Notes: generated by a model not told the origin, from the sequence alone. DNA of 33,641 nt from Sneathiella sp. (GCF_002694385.1 NZ_NZMB01000012.1:617338-650978), one strand, 5' to 3'. Shown: positions 24,950 through 33,546, counted from the first letter of the stretch. Numbers and translations are program-made.

Positions 24950-24978
24950 TTGACAGGAACCGGTCTCCTGTCAATACT
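24950..24978 (+). promoter_or_regulatory. Palindrome coinciding with a promoter upstream of argD
   Basis: TTGACAGGA and TCCTGTCAA form a perfect 9-base inverted repeat with a 7-base centre (24950-24974). TTGACA at its start and AATACT (24973-24978) have a 17-base spacing like a sigma-70 promoter. No T-run follows, so an operator-promoter fits better than a terminator for the permease gene. Confidence 0.45.
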
Positions 24979-25040
24979 TCCGCGCTTTCTGGTATCGGAA
25001 ATCGGCTATTGGCCTTTTTTATTTTTCGTGGAGAAAGCAT

Positions 25041-26216
25041 ATGATTCCCGCACTCTTATCGAATTATGCTCCTGCTGACCTTGCCTTTGAAAAAGGGGAG
25101 GGGATGTATCTTTACGGGAATGACGGCCGACGATACCTCGACTTTGCGGCCGGTATTGCGGTGAGCGCCCTTGGTCATGCGCATCCGCGGCTTGTGGCCG
25201 CACTGGTAGAGCAGGCGAACAAGGTCTGGCATGTGTCCAACCTGTTCCGTATCCCGGGGCAGGAGGAGCTGGCGAAAAAGCTGGTGGACGCCACATTTGC
25301 CGATGCGGCCTATTTTTGTAATTCCGGGCTGGAAGCCAATGAGGCGGCCATCAAGATGGTGCGAAAATATTTCAGCTTTACCGGCCATCCGGAAAAATAC
25401 CGGATCATCACTTTTGAAAATTCCTTTCACGGGCGCTCCCTTGCCACCATCGCGGCGGCGGGACAGCAAAAGCTGCTGGAAGGGTTTGGTCCGGTCATGG
25501 AAGGATTCGATCATGTCCCCGTCGGGGATATCGAAAAGGTGAAAGCGGCCATAACCGATGAGACGGCGGCTATTATGATCGAGCCTGTGCTTGGCGAAGG
25601 CGGCATTCAGGTGGTGGCGCCCGAGTTTATGCGGGCACTCCGCAAGCTATGTGATGAGCATGATCTGTTGCTTGTGCTGGATGAAATTCAAACCGGGATG
25701 GGGCGAACCGGCAAATTGTTCGCCTATGAACATGCGGGCATCACCCCGGACATCCTGTCCTCGGCTAAAGCGCTGGGCGGTGGCTTTCCCGTGGGCGCTT
25801 GTCTTGCCGTTGAGAAGGTGGCGAAGGCGATGACGGTCGGCAGTCATGGCTCCACCTATGGCGGTAATCCGCTGGCTATGGCCGTTGCGAACGCGGTTGT
25901 CGATGTCATGACGGAAGAAGGTTTTCTCGATCATGTTGCCGAGATGGGCAATCATCTCAAGCAGGGGCTGGCGGGCGCCGTTGACAGGCACCCCGAAGTT
26001 CTGGAGGAAGTGCGCGGCATCGGGCTGCACATTGGCCTTAAATGCAAGGTTGAGAATACGCTGCTGCTCAACAAGCTGCTCGAAAAAGGTGTCCTGACGG
26101 CGAAGGGCGGAGACAATGTGATCCGTCTTCTCCCGCCGCTCATTATTGAAGATACCGAGATTTCGGAGTTTATCAGCCGTCTCGATGAAGCCTGCACGGA
26201 GCTGGAAAATGGCTAA
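25041..26216 (+). CDS. argD: Acetylornithine aminotransferase
   Basis: PLP-dependent class III aminotransferase of arginine biosynthesis: N-acetylglutamate semialdehyde to N-acetylornithine, often also acting on succinyl-diaminopimelate precursors. The 391-residue protein has [14 protein letters not shown], the [14 protein letters not shown] motif and the PLP lysine K243 in [16 protein letters not shown] lies upstream of the ATG. Its last eight bases overlap argF, so the two enzymes of the ornithine-to-citrulline branch are coupled. Confidence 0.94.
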   Translation: MIPALLSNYAPADLAFEKGEGMYLYGNDGRRYLDFAAGIAVSALGHAHPRLVAALVEQANKVWHVSNLFRIPGQEELAKKLVDATFADAAYFCNSGLEANEAAIKMVRKYFSFTGHPEKYRIITFENSFHGRSLATIAAAGQQKLLEGFGPVMEGFDHVPVGDIEKVKAAITDETAAIMIEPVLGEGGIQVVAPEFMRALRKLCDEHDLLLVLDEIQTGMGRTGKLFAYEHAGITPDILSSAKALGGGFPVGACLAVEKVAKAMTVGSHGSTYGGNPLAMAVANAVVDVMTEEGFLDHVAEMGNHLKQGLAGAVDRHPEVLEEVRGIGLHIGLKCKVENTLLLNKLLEKGVLTAKGGDNVIRLLPPLIIEDTEISEFISRLDEACTELENG

Positions 26217-27135
26217 ACCTTTGCATTTTCTCGATCTGAACGAGCTGTCGAACTCTGATCTGCGGCATATTATAGATGACGGAATCGCCCTCAAGGCATC
26301 CCGCAAGGGATTGCCCAAAGGCACGGTGGATCCCGAAACACCGCTTGCGGGTTATACCCTTGCGACGATTTTCGAATTTCCGTCCACACGCACGCGGGTA
26401 TCCTTCGATATGGCCATGCGCCAGCTCGGCGGGCATACCATTGTTCTGAATGGCAATGACATGCAGCTTGGCCGCGGCGAGACGATTGCCGATACGGCGC
26501 GCGTCCTGTCGCGTTATGTGGATGCCATCATGATCCGGACTGATGACCATGCGAAGCTGCTGGAGCTGGCGGAAAATGCGACGGTGCCGGTCATCAACGG
26601 CCTGACCAATGACAGCCATCCCTGTCAGCTGATGGCCGATGTCATGACGTTCGAGGAGCATCGCGGTCCGATCCGGGGCAAGGTGGTGACCTGGTGCGGG
26701 GATGGCAACAATATGGTGACATCCTGGATTCATGCGGCCGGGCAGTTCGGCTTCGAATTTCGCGTTGCCTGTCCGGAGGAACTGGCGCCCGATCCGGCGG
26801 CGCTGGCCTGGGCGCGGGAAACGGGCGCGCGTGTTCATGTGATGCGGGACGCGGCCGAAGCGGTTGAAGGCGCCAATTGCGTGGTGGCCGATACCTGGGT
26901 CTCCATGGGGGATGATGCAGCCAATCGCCATAATATTTTGACGCCTTATCAGGTTGATAGCAAGTTGATGGCGCGCGCCTCCCGTGATGCCATTTTCATG
27001 CATTGCCTCCCCGCCCATCGGGGAGAGGAGGCAACGGCGGAAGTCATGGATGGCCCGCAATCCGTCATTTTCGATGAAGCGGAAAACCGTCTGCATGCGC
27101 AAAAAGCCGTGCTGCGCTGGTGCCTCGGCGCATAG
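26209..27135 (+). CDS. argF: Ornithine carbamoyltransferase
   Basis: Joins ornithine and carbamoyl phosphate to give citrulline. From ATG 26209 (inside the end of argD) the protein has 308 residues, normal for OTCase. The carbamoyl-phosphate motif STRTR (residues 59-63), HPCQLMADV, the ornithine loop DTWVSMGDD and the catalytic HCLPAHRG are all present. The frame is open further upstream, but that part only overlaps argD. An Hsp33 gene follows after 28 bases, an arrangement I believe is common in alphaproteobacteria. Confidence 0.95.
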   Translation: MAKPLHFLDLNELSNSDLRHIIDDGIALKASRKGLPKGTVDPETPLAGYTLATIFEFPSTRTRVSFDMAMRQLGGHTIVLNGNDMQLGRGETIADTARVLSRYVDAIMIRTDDHAKLLELAENATVPVINGLTNDSHPCQLMADVMTFEEHRGPIRGKVVTWCGDGNNMVTSWIHAAGQFGFEFRVACPEELAPDPAALAWARETGARVHVMRDAAEAVEGANCVVADTWVSMGDDAANRHNILTPYQVDSKLMARASRDAIFMHCLPAHRGEEATAEVMDGPQSVIFDEAENRLHAQKAVLRWCLGA

Positions 27136-27163
27136 GCTTTCTGACAGAAGCAAAGGAAACCAA

Positions 27164-28069
27164 ATGGCCGAGACTGGTCAGAAAATCATGACGGACAATC
27201 TGATACAGCCGTTTCAGATGGCGAAATCAGGCGTCCGCGGGCGCGTCGTGCGGATGGGGAGTGTGGTTGACACCATTCTTAACCGGCACGGCTACCCCGA
27301 TGCGGTCGCCCGATTTCTGGGGGAAGGGCTTGTGCTGGCGGCGATGCTGGGCGGGGCGCTCAAATTCGACGGGATATTCACGGTTCAGACCAAAGGCGAC
27401 GGCCCAATCAATATGATCGCGGCCGACATGACGACGCCCGGGAATATGCGTGGATACGCATCCTTTGACGAAGGATTGATCGAAAGACTTGCTGGCGGGA
27501 ACAGCAAGCGCGATGTCGTGACCTATCTTGGCACGGGCTATATCGCCTTCACGATTGATGCGGGCACGGATCGTAAGCGTTACCAGGGGATTGTCGAACT
27601 GGAAGGCGACAATCTTGCCGAATGTATGGAAAATTATTTCGACAGGTCGGAGCAGATTGAAACGCTGCTGCGGGTCTCTGTTGACAAGGTGGATGGGAAA
27701 TGGCGCGCAGGGGGACTGATGATCCAGCGCCTGCCCGATGAGAGTGCGGCCGAGATCAGCCAGGATATCGAGGATGAAAACTGGCGCAACGCACAGGCGC
27801 TCGCCCGTACCGTCACGGCGGAAGAGCTGACAAGCGGTGTTCTGAAATCAGCGGAGCTGCTGTACAGGATTTTCCATGAAGACGGAGTGTGGCTCTATGA
27901 TCCGCAGGCGCTGGAGGATCAATGCAGTTGCAGCGCGGAGAGGGTTAAAACGACGCTGAAAACCTTCGCCGGGGATGATCTGGAGGAAATGGCGACGGAG
28001 GGCGTGATCACGGCCGATTGCCAGTTCTGCTCCAGCAAATATGAAATACATCTGAAAGACCTGGCCTGA
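27164..28069 (+). CDS. hslO: Redox-regulated chaperone Hsp33
   Basis: Holdase chaperone activated by oxidative unfolding and release of zinc. The 301-residue protein has the N-terminal substrate-binding domain and the C-terminal zinc centre: C-x-C in DQCSCSAER and C-x2-C in ADCQFCSS, about 35 residues apart. The start ATG 27164 has AAAGGAA upstream; a longer frame reaches back into argF but is only overlap. The gene probably belongs to the argD-argF transcript. Confidence 0.94.
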   Translation: MAETGQKIMTDNLIQPFQMAKSGVRGRVVRMGSVVDTILNRHGYPDAVARFLGEGLVLAAMLGGALKFDGIFTVQTKGDGPINMIAADMTTPGNMRGYASFDEGLIERLAGGNSKRDVVTYLGTGYIAFTIDAGTDRKRYQGIVELEGDNLAECMENYFDRSEQIETLLRVSVDKVDGKWRAGGLMIQRLPDESAAEISQDIEDENWRNAQALARTVTAEELTSGVLKSAELLYRIFHEDGVWLYDPQALEDQCSCSAERVKTTLKTFAGDDLEEMATEGVITADCQFCSSKYEIHLKDLA

Positions 28070-28166
28070 CACGGAATTGAACCGCTTGCGTGAAGGAGAG
28101 GGTTGTCTTTCCGCCTTGGCCCGTAATAGAGTATGCCGGTTCCATTCCCTGAAAAGGTTTAGCAAC

Positions 28167-28760
28167 ATGGCAGGCATACGGCGTTTTCTGACAGTGGTTT
28201 CCCTGATAATGGCAGGCGTTCTGACCGGCTGCGTGGAGGCGCCGCCCACGCCGTCTTATCCGGATATTACTTTTAAGCATCTGCGTCCGTTATATCTTGA
28301 TGTGGGGGAAATCCGGATTGTGGATGAATTTCGCCCGCCTCTGCAACGGCCGCATGTTGAACATGAATTGCCGGTTTCCATCAACCAGTCCATTCGCAAC
28401 TGGGTTCAGGATCGTTTGCAGACCACCGGGAACAGCGGCGCGGTCGCCATCGTCACCATCAAGGATGCCAGCGCCGTTGAAAAAGAGCTTTCGAAGGAAA
28501 CAGGTCTGAAAGGGCTGGTTACCAAAAGCCAGTCGGAGCTGTACGAATTCCACGCGCTTGTTGAAATCAAGATAAACGAGATTTCCGGCTCTTCCGCCGT
28601 CGTTACGGCAGAGGCTACCCGCAGCAAATCAGTGCCGGAGGGGATCACGCTGAATGAGCGTGAGAAAATGTATTATACGCAGGTGGAGGCTCTGATGCGG
28701 GCTTTTGACCAGGAGTTGGAAAAGAATATTCGGGCCTTTATGGGAGCTTATTTGCGATAG
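28167..28760 (+). CDS. Predicted lipoprotein of unknown function
   Basis: A 197-residue protein with a basic start (MAGIRR), a hydrophobic signal segment and a lipobox VLTGC with C22 as lipidation site. There is no aspartate at +2 (V follows), so outer-membrane sorting is likely by the E. coli rule. The mature part is mixed alpha/beta with a charged C-terminal helix. I do not recognise a family. AAGG precedes the ATG; in-frame sequence upstream lacks a signal peptide. It lies about 100 bases after hslO and may share its transcript. Confidence 0.82.
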   Translation: MAGIRRFLTVVSLIMAGVLTGCVEAPPTPSYPDITFKHLRPLYLDVGEIRIVDEFRPPLQRPHVEHELPVSINQSIRNWVQDRLQTTGNSGAVAIVTIKDASAVEKELSKETGLKGLVTKSQSELYEFHALVEIKINEISGSSAVVTAEATRSKSVPEGITLNEREKMYYTQVEALMRAFDQELEKNIRAFMGAYLR

Positions 28761-28867
28761 CCGGTATCGGGGCCTGCCCGGCTTTCCATCCGGCAAGGGC
28801 AGTTCCGATCTTGTTCGTCCCTTAATTTATCCTAGCCTATGTCCATTCATACGATTGACCCAATTTA

Positions 28868-29533
28868 ATGACAGAATCCGGAATATCCACATCTGACAGG
28901 ATGGTTGAGGTTGCAGGCCACCTCTTTGCGGAGCGCGGTTTTGGGGCTGTCTCAACCCGCGAAATTGCGAAGGCGGCCTCGGTGAACCTGTCGGCAATCT
29001 CCTATCATTTCGACAATAAGGAAGGGCTTTACCGGGCGGTATTCGAAAAAATTATCCGCGATCTGAAACCGCTGCGCCGGGATCTTGCGCTATTGCTGGA
29101 GCACCGGCTGGCGTCGGCCGACAGTAATCATATGGCTTATGCAGATATCATCCGGGAGTTTATCTCCCGCCTCATCGGCGAGACGTTACCATCGGAAGGC
29201 CGCTGGCGAATACGGCTTATCCTGCGGGAAATAGACAAGCCGGGTGAGTGTTTTCCGGTGATTATGGAGGGGCACATCAATGTCGTACACGACCTGCTGG
29301 TCATCCTGCTCGCCAGATATCGAGGAGAGGCGAGCACACAGGAAACGATTCGTCTCGAAGCCTCCGCCATCCTGATGTTTTGCCTGCAACAGGGCGCCGG
29401 GCTTGCGGTGATAAAAGCGCGGCTGGGTTGGCAGGAAATCGGGCCGGAGGAAGCACAGAAGGTGAAAGATGCCGCCATACGGCTGGTGCTTGGATCACTC
29501 GGCCTTCCGAGGCCTGCACCTTTCCCGAAATAG
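28868..29533 (+). CDS. TetR/AcrR family regulator, CecR-like
   Basis: A 221-residue repressor-type protein. The N-terminal helix-turn-helix (about residues 12-58) includes AERGFGAVSTREIAKAASV and SAISYHFDNKEGLYRAVF, a textbook TetR motif. The C-terminal ligand domain resembles the CecR/DUF1956 group (RLILREIDKPG). Its target is unknown; no efflux operon is adjacent. It converges on trkH with 4 bases between stops. It could in principle be the ligand of one of the palindromes in the window, but nothing shows this. Confidence 0.9.
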   Translation: MTESGISTSDRMVEVAGHLFAERGFGAVSTREIAKAASVNLSAISYHFDNKEGLYRAVFEKIIRDLKPLRRDLALLLEHRLASADSNHMAYADIIREFISRLIGETLPSEGRWRIRLILREIDKPGECFPVIMEGHINVVHDLLVILLARYRGEASTQETIRLEASAILMFCLQQGAGLAVIKARLGWQEIGPEEAQKVKDAAIRLVLGSLGLPRPAPFPK

Positions 29534-29537
29534 AGGA

Positions 29538-30989
29538 TCAGCGCAGCCAGAAGCGGCGCGAGAAAAGCACCAGTACCGTAAAGAGTTCCAGCCGTCCCAG
29601 CAGCATGGCGAGGGACATCATCCATTTGGCGGGATCGGAAAGTGACTGGAAATTCCCGGAAGGCCCGACAATTTCCCCGAGCCCCGGCCCGACATTGGTG
29701 ATGGCGGTTCCGGCGCTTGACAGGGCGGTCACGAAATCAAGGCCGGTCAGGCTGAGACCAATCGTGATCAGGCCAAAGATTGTCAGAAATAGGAAGATGA
29801 AACTCGCGACCGAGGTAATGGTTTCATCCGGCAGGGGGCGGCCATTATAGCGTGGTATGAATATGCCATTGGGGCGAATGATCTGCATCAGACGGCAACG
29901 TAATGTTTCGACAACAATCTGAACACGGAAAACCTTGATGCTGCAGGAGGCGGACCCGGCACAGCCTCCGATAAACATCAGGAAGAAGAAACCCGCCATC
30001 GCGAATCCGCCCCAGGTGCTGTAATCCACCGTGGCGAATCCGGTTCCCGTTATGACGGATGTGACACTGAAGGTCGCCTGGCGTAAGGCGTCCCAGAACG
30101 GTGTTTCATTACGGAAAATCTGCCAGCAGACCATTATGAAAATACTGAACAGGATGAGCGACAGAAACCAGCGGATCTGGCTGTCCATCAGGAAGCTGCC
30201 CGGCTTGCCCTTGACGAAATGCAGGTACATCAGGAAAGGCATGGCGCCCATGATCATGAAAACGACCATGATGCTTTCCACCAGCGGGTTATCGAACAAC
30301 CCGGCTGATTTGTCGGAAGTGGAAAAGCCGCCGGTCGAGATGGTGGTCATGGCGTGATTGACGGCTTCAAACAGGCTCATGCCCGCCGCCCACAGAGCAA
30401 GCACGCAAATCATGCTGAGGGTGAGATAGATATAACCGATGGCCTTGACGATATCACCGACGCGCGGCAGCATTTTTTCCGATGAAGCGTCGGATGACTC
30501 CATCCGGAAAAGCTGCATGCCGCCGACGCGTAGCAGCGGCAGGATGGAAATCGCCATGACGATAATGCCGATCCCGCCGAACCATTGCAGTAACGAGCGC
30601 CAGAGCAGGATGCCGGGCGGGGTGTTGTCAAGTCCGCTCAGGATCGTGGCACCGGTGGTTGTCAGCCCGGACATGGTTTCAAAAAACGCATCGGTGAAGG
30701 AAATGTCGAGATTGCCGAACATCAGTGGCAGGGCAGCGGCGGCGGGCATGACAATCCATGCGGCAGTTGTCAGAATGAAGGCCTGCCTGCGGTCCAGCAG
30801 CAGGCCGCCACCGCGATTGGAGAGATACAGACCGCCGCCAATGAACAGAAGTATTGCCGCCGAGATGAGAAAGACCTGCCAGTCCGTGTTGCCGGCTATC
30901 AGATCAACAGCAGCAGGAATCAGCATTGCCCCGCCGACGAATACGAGCAGAATGCCAAGGATGGTGAGGATCAGGCGAAAGTTGATCAC
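29538..30989 (-). CDS. trkH: Trk-type potassium uptake protein TrkH
   Basis: Membrane subunit of the Trk potassium transporter. The 483-residue protein has about ten to twelve helices and the repeated pore-loop elements with selectivity glycines: TMSGLTTTGATI (about residues 105-116), TTISTGGFST, SVTSVITGTGFATVD and SSAGTAITNVGPG. It begins with GTG, 13 bases after the folE stop, without a clear ribosome site, suggesting coupling to folE. The regulatory TrkA gene is not in the window. Confidence 0.94.
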   Translation of the reverse strand: MINFRLILTILGILLVFVGGAMLIPAAVDLIAGNTDWQVFLISAAILLFIGGGLYLSNRGGGLLLDRRQAFILTTAAWIVMPAAAALPLMFGNLDISFTDAFFETMSGLTTTGATILSGLDNTPPGILLWRSLLQWFGGIGIIVMAISILPLLRVGGMQLFRMESSDASSEKMLPRVGDIVKAIGYIYLTLSMICVLALWAAGMSLFEAVNHAMTTISTGGFSTSDKSAGLFDNPLVESIMVVFMIMGAMPFLMYLHFVKGKPGSFLMDSQIRWFLSLILFSIFIMVCWQIFRNETPFWDALRQATFSVTSVITGTGFATVDYSTWGGFAMAGFFFLMFIGGCAGSASCSIKVFRVQIVVETLRCRLMQIIRPNGIFIPRYNGRPLPDETITSVASFIFLFLTIFGLITIGLSLTGLDFVTALSSAGTAITNVGPGLGEIVGPSGNFQSLSDPAKWMMSLAMLLGRLELFTVLVLFSRRFWLR

Positions 30990-31002
30990 GAGCGGGTAAT
31001 CT

Positions 31003-31608
31003 TCAGCCTTTGTCGATAAAGGAGAGCAGTTCTCTGCGGGTGATATCCGAGCGTCTGAATACGCCGAGCATGGTGCTGGTCACCATGGTGACGCCATCCT
31101 TATGCACGCCCCGCGTTGTCATGCACTGATGCGCGCTTTCGATAATGACGGCAACGCCCTTGGGTTGCAGGGCCCGTTCGATTGTTTCCGCAATCTGCCG
31201 CGTGAGCTTTTCCTGGATTTGCAGGCGCTTTGCATAGGCGTCCACCACCCGCGCAAGCTTGGAAATGCCGACGACCCGATTGCTCGGCATATAGGCGACA
31301 TGGGCGACGCCGATGATCGGAACCATATGATGCTCGCAATAGCTTTCAACGCGGATATCCTTAAGGACAACCATTTCGTCATAGCCGTTTACCTCTTCGA
31401 AGGTGCGTGCGAGATAGGCGTCAGGGTCTTCATTGTAACCCGCAAAAAATTCAAGGTAGGAGCGGACAACCCGGTCAGGCGTGCCGCGCAGACCTTCCCG
31501 CGCCGGATCATCTCCCGCCCAGCGGATCAGGGTACGGACAGCGTCTTCCGCCTCTGCCTTGGTCGGACGGTCCTTTGCCGGAGTGCCGGGGTGAGTGTGC
31601 TTGTTCAT
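31003..31608 (-). CDS. folE: GTP cyclohydrolase I
   Basis: Converts GTP to 7,8-dihydroneopterin triphosphate, the first step of tetrahydrofolate synthesis (and a source for queuosine precursors). The 201-residue protein has the zinc ligands in [11 protein letters not shown] (Cys and His) and in [10 protein letters not shown], and the GVFRR motif at the C-terminus. It follows apaG and precedes trkH on the minus strand, with short gaps on both sides. Confidence 0.96.
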   Translation of the reverse strand: MNKHTHPGTPAKDRPTKAEAEDAVRTLIRWAGDDPAREGLRGTPDRVVRSYLEFFAGYNEDPDAYLARTFEEVNGYDEMVVLKDIRVESYCEHHMVPIIGVAHVAYMPSNRVVGISKLARVVDAYAKRLQIQEKLTRQIAETIERALQPKGVAVIIESAHQCMTTRGVHKDGVTMVTSTMLGVFRRSDITRRELLSFIDKG

Positions 31609-31642
31609 GAGACCTGCTTCCTAACATGTGATGCGCCGCGGA

Positions 31643-32050
31643 TCAGTGAAGAGATGAGATAGCGCCGGGGCTGTCCAGTGAAAAGGCGGGAATATCAACG
31701 GAGAAAAAAGCGCCCGCTTCTTCCTCCATATCATAGCTGCCGACCATAATGCCGGAAGGCGTCGATAGAGGCGTTCCACTGGTATATTCATATGATTCAC
31801 CGGGAGCGAGAACGGGCTGTTCGCCCACAACGCCTTCCCCATCAACTGTTTCCGTGTGGCCTTTGGCGTCCGTGATGCGCCAGTGACGGTATCTGAGGGT
31901 GACCGTTTGCGCCCCCTGATTTTCAATTTTGACCTGATAGGCCCAGACATACAGGCCGTCTTCCGGGCGAGAGCGATCCTGGAGATAAATGGGAGTTACC
32001 GATACCCGAATATTCCGGGTCGTCTTGCTGTAGATGCCGGATGCCATCAT
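31643..32050 (-). CDS. apaG: ApaG domain protein
   Basis: A 135-residue single-domain ApaG protein (immunoglobulin-like beta sandwich) with the diagnostic WAYQVKIENQGAQTVTLRYRHW, VVGEQPVLAPGESYEYTSG and IMVGSYDM segments. Bacterial ApaG has been linked to cobalt/magnesium phenotypes; its molecular activity is unsettled. Two consecutive ATGs at 32050 and 32047 follow a GGAAGGAAATAAG ribosome site; the first is chosen. The open frame upstream of them lacks family similarity. It lies 132 bases after metZ on the same strand. Confidence 0.93.
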   Translation of the reverse strand: MMASGIYSKTTRNIRVSVTPIYLQDRSRPEDGLYVWAYQVKIENQGAQTVTLRYRHWRITDAKGHTETVDGEGVVGEQPVLAPGESYEYTSGTPLSTPSGIMVGSYDMEEEAGAFFSVDIPAFSLDSPGAISSLH

Positions 32051-32208
32051 CTTATTTCCTTCCGCGACCTGCCCGACGGGCCGGGTATTCCCTGAATATT
32101 GCGCCAAGGGACGATTTTGTCCAGTAAATCGGACAGGTCTTTGCGCCAATCACCGGATGGTTGATTGGTTTCTATATGACGCTCAACCGGCCTTCCGGTT
32201 GAGCGCAT
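32047..32208 (-). CDS. Possible small ORF between metZ and apaG
   Basis: A 53-codon frame starts at an ATG inside the end of metZ and ends with TGA overlapping the first apaG ATG (ATGATG), the pattern of translational coupling. The middle (GDWRKDLSDLLDKIVPWRNIQG) looks helical and protein-like, while the first 20 residues are forced by the metZ frame and hairpin. No good ribosome site is visible before the ATG. It may equally be a chance frame in the 132-base metZ-apaG gap. No family recognised. Confidence 0.25.
   Translation of the reverse strand: MRSTGRPVERHIETNQPSGDWRKDLSDLLDKIVPWRNIQGIPGPSGRSRKEIR
32180..32205 (-). other. Perfect 11-bp hairpin spanning the metZ stop codon
   Basis: CGCTCAACCGG and CCGGTTGAGCG pair perfectly around a 4-base loop (32191-32194); the metZ stop TGA (32183-32185) lies within one arm. 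No T-run follows on either strand, so it is not a standard intrinsic terminator. It could stabilise the upstream message or limit read-through to apaG. Confidence 0.6.
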
Positions 32209-33397
32209 ATCCGAGGTCGTCAATGAGATCATCCGCATCTTCAAGGCCGACCGACAGCCGCACCATGCTTTCGGTGATCCCCAGTTCCAGCTTTGTCGCG
32301 TCGCTGACGCTGGAATGGGTCGTTGTCGTCGGGTGGGTCAGCAGAGATTTCGCATCACCGAGATTGTTGCTGATGTCAATCAGCGACAGGCCGTTGATAA
32401 AGGCAAATGTATCTTCCTGATTACCGGCGATCTCGAAGGCGATGAGGGAACCGCCCCGCGACATTTGCGCTTTTGCCAGGGCGTGCTGCGGATGACTTTC
32501 GAGGCCGGGATAGATGACCTTGGCCACAGCGGGATGAGACGCAAGAAAAGCCGCAACCTTTTCCGCATTGTCACAATGCTTCTGGACCCGCAGATCAAGC
32601 GTTTCCAGACCTTTGAGGAGAGTCCAGGCGTTGAAGGGGCTGAGCGCCGGGCCTGTATGCTTGAGATAGGGGGCGAGGGTATCCTCGACAAATTCTTCCG
32701 AGCCCAGAATAATACCGCCGAGACAGCGGCCCTGCCCGTCAATATGTTTGGTGGCGGAATAAACGACAATATCGGCGCCAAGGGAAAGCGGATGTTGCAA
32801 CACCGGCGTTGCAAAGACATTATCAACAATCACCTTTGCCCCAACCTTGTGCGCCAGATCGGAAATGGCGGCGATATCCATGATTTCGAGGGACGGGTTT
32901 GAGGGGGTTTCAAAAAAGACGCAGGCCGTCTTCTCCGTAAGCGCGTTTTTCCACTGATCAATATCGGTGCCGTCGATAAGGGTGATATTGATGCCAAAGC
33001 GCGGCAGAATGGTCTCGATAATATAAAGACAGGAACCAAACAGCGCCTTCGGCGCGACCACATGATCCCCCGCCTTGAGTTGTGACATCAGCGCGCCGTT
33101 GACGGCGGCCATGCCGCTGGCCGTCGCGCGGGCGGCTTCGGCGCCTTCTTCAAGAAGGATCATCCGCTCTTCAAACATCGAAAGGGTTGGATTGGCGTAG
33201 CGGGAGTAGATGAACCCCTCATTCTCTCCCTTGAAACGACCGGCGGCCTGCTCGGCGCTGTCATAGACAAAGCCGGAATTGATATAAATGGCTTCGCTTG
33301 TCTCGTTGAATTGGGATCGTCTGGTTCCGCCGCGGACCAATTTTGTTGCGGTCCGGTATTCTTTCGCGCTTCCCTGCGCTGCTTTTCTATCCGTCAT
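32183..33397 (-). CDS. metZ: O-succinylhomoserine sulfhydrylase
   Basis: Cys/Met-metabolism PLP enzyme making homocysteine directly from O-succinylhomoserine and sulfide. From ATG 33397 the protein has 404 residues. It shows the YSRYANPT motif (residues 64-71), the PLP lysine K217 in YSATKHIDGQGR, and the C-terminal VRLSVGLEDADDLIDDL. Gamma-family relatives (MetB, MetY) are alternatives, but length and the SATKHIDGQGR and THSSVSD segments favour MetZ. The GTG start at 33433 is rejected because it lies in the terminator hairpin; GAAGGTGA precedes 33397. Expression is placed under a SAM-II riboswitch just upstream. Confidence 0.93.
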   Translation of the reverse strand: MTDRKAAQGSAKEYRTATKLVRGGTRRSQFNETSEAIYINSGFVYDSAEQAAGRFKGENEGFIYSRYANPTLSMFEERMILLEEGAEAARATASGMAAVNGALMSQLKAGDHVVAPKALFGSCLYIIETILPRFGINITLIDGTDIDQWKNALTEKTACVFFETPSNPSLEIMDIAAISDLAHKVGAKVIVDNVFATPVLQHPLSLGADIVVYSATKHIDGQGRCLGGIILGSEEFVEDTLAPYLKHTGPALSPFNAWTLLKGLETLDLRVQKHCDNAEKVAAFLASHPAVAKVIYPGLESHPQHALAKAQMSRGGSLIAFEIAGNQEDTFAFINGLSLIDISNNLGDAKSLLTHPTTTTHSSVSDATKLELGITESMVRLSVGLEDADDLIDDLGYALNRKAG

Positions 33398-33416
33398 GTC
33401 ATCACCTTCGAGGCAT

Positions 33417-33444
33417 AAAAAAACCCCGACCATAGATCAGGGTT
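33417..33444 (-). terminator. Intrinsic terminator in the metZ leader
   Basis: On the minus strand AACCCTGA (33437-33444) pairs with TCGGGGTT (33422-33429), with one G-T pair and a 7-base loop, followed by a run of T. It ends about 20 bases before the metZ ATG and after the SAM-II aptamer, so it is the expression platform. Its 5' arm can also pair with a GGTCGGGG copy in the aptamer. Confidence 0.88.
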
Positions 33445-33452
33445 CCTGCGAG

Positions 33453-33513
33453 CCCCGACCTTTTAGCGTTTCTTTTACGTGGCCGCAAGCCGGTCGGCAC
33501 AAATCACCACGGC
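33453..33513 (-). ncRNA. SAM-II riboswitch
   Basis: On the minus strand, stem P1 is CGTGG (33507-33511) with CCACG (33478-33482). The loop carries the conserved TGATTTG and CTTGC elements. The 3' part carries GCTAAAAGG, and the pseudoknot is CCGACC (33492-33497) with GGTCGG (33455-33460). This matches the SAM-II (metA motif) consensus known mainly from alphaproteobacterial methionine genes. It precedes metZ, a typical target, and should turn expression off when S-adenosylmethionine is abundant. Confidence 0.92.
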
Positions 33514-33519
33514 AAAATA

Positions 33520-33546
33520 ATTATCCCTCCCCTTTCGGGCTGTCAA
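33520..33546 (-). promoter_or_regulatory. metZ promoter
   Basis: A perfect -35 TTGACA (33541-33546) and a -10 GATAAT (33520-33525) on the minus strand, 15 bases apart. The spacer is short, but the predicted start at about 33513 coincides with the first base of the SAM-II aptamer, which supports the call. Confidence 0.62.

Noticed and set aside
24950-24974. Inverted repeat as terminator of the ABC-2 permease gene
   Set aside because: No T-run follows; the -35/-10 spacing makes an operator-promoter more likely.
25002-25027. T-rich stretch after GGCTATTGGCC before argD as an attenuator terminator
   Set aside because: The stem is only about 3 base pairs, and no leader peptide with arginine codons is visible.
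26173-27153. Minus-strand frame of 326 codons opposite argF
   Set aside because: Antisense shadow; argF carries all catalytic motifs on the plus strand.
28761-28867. TGCCC/GGGCA repeats after the lipoprotein gene as a terminator
   Set aside because: The stem is short with a long loop and no T-run follows.
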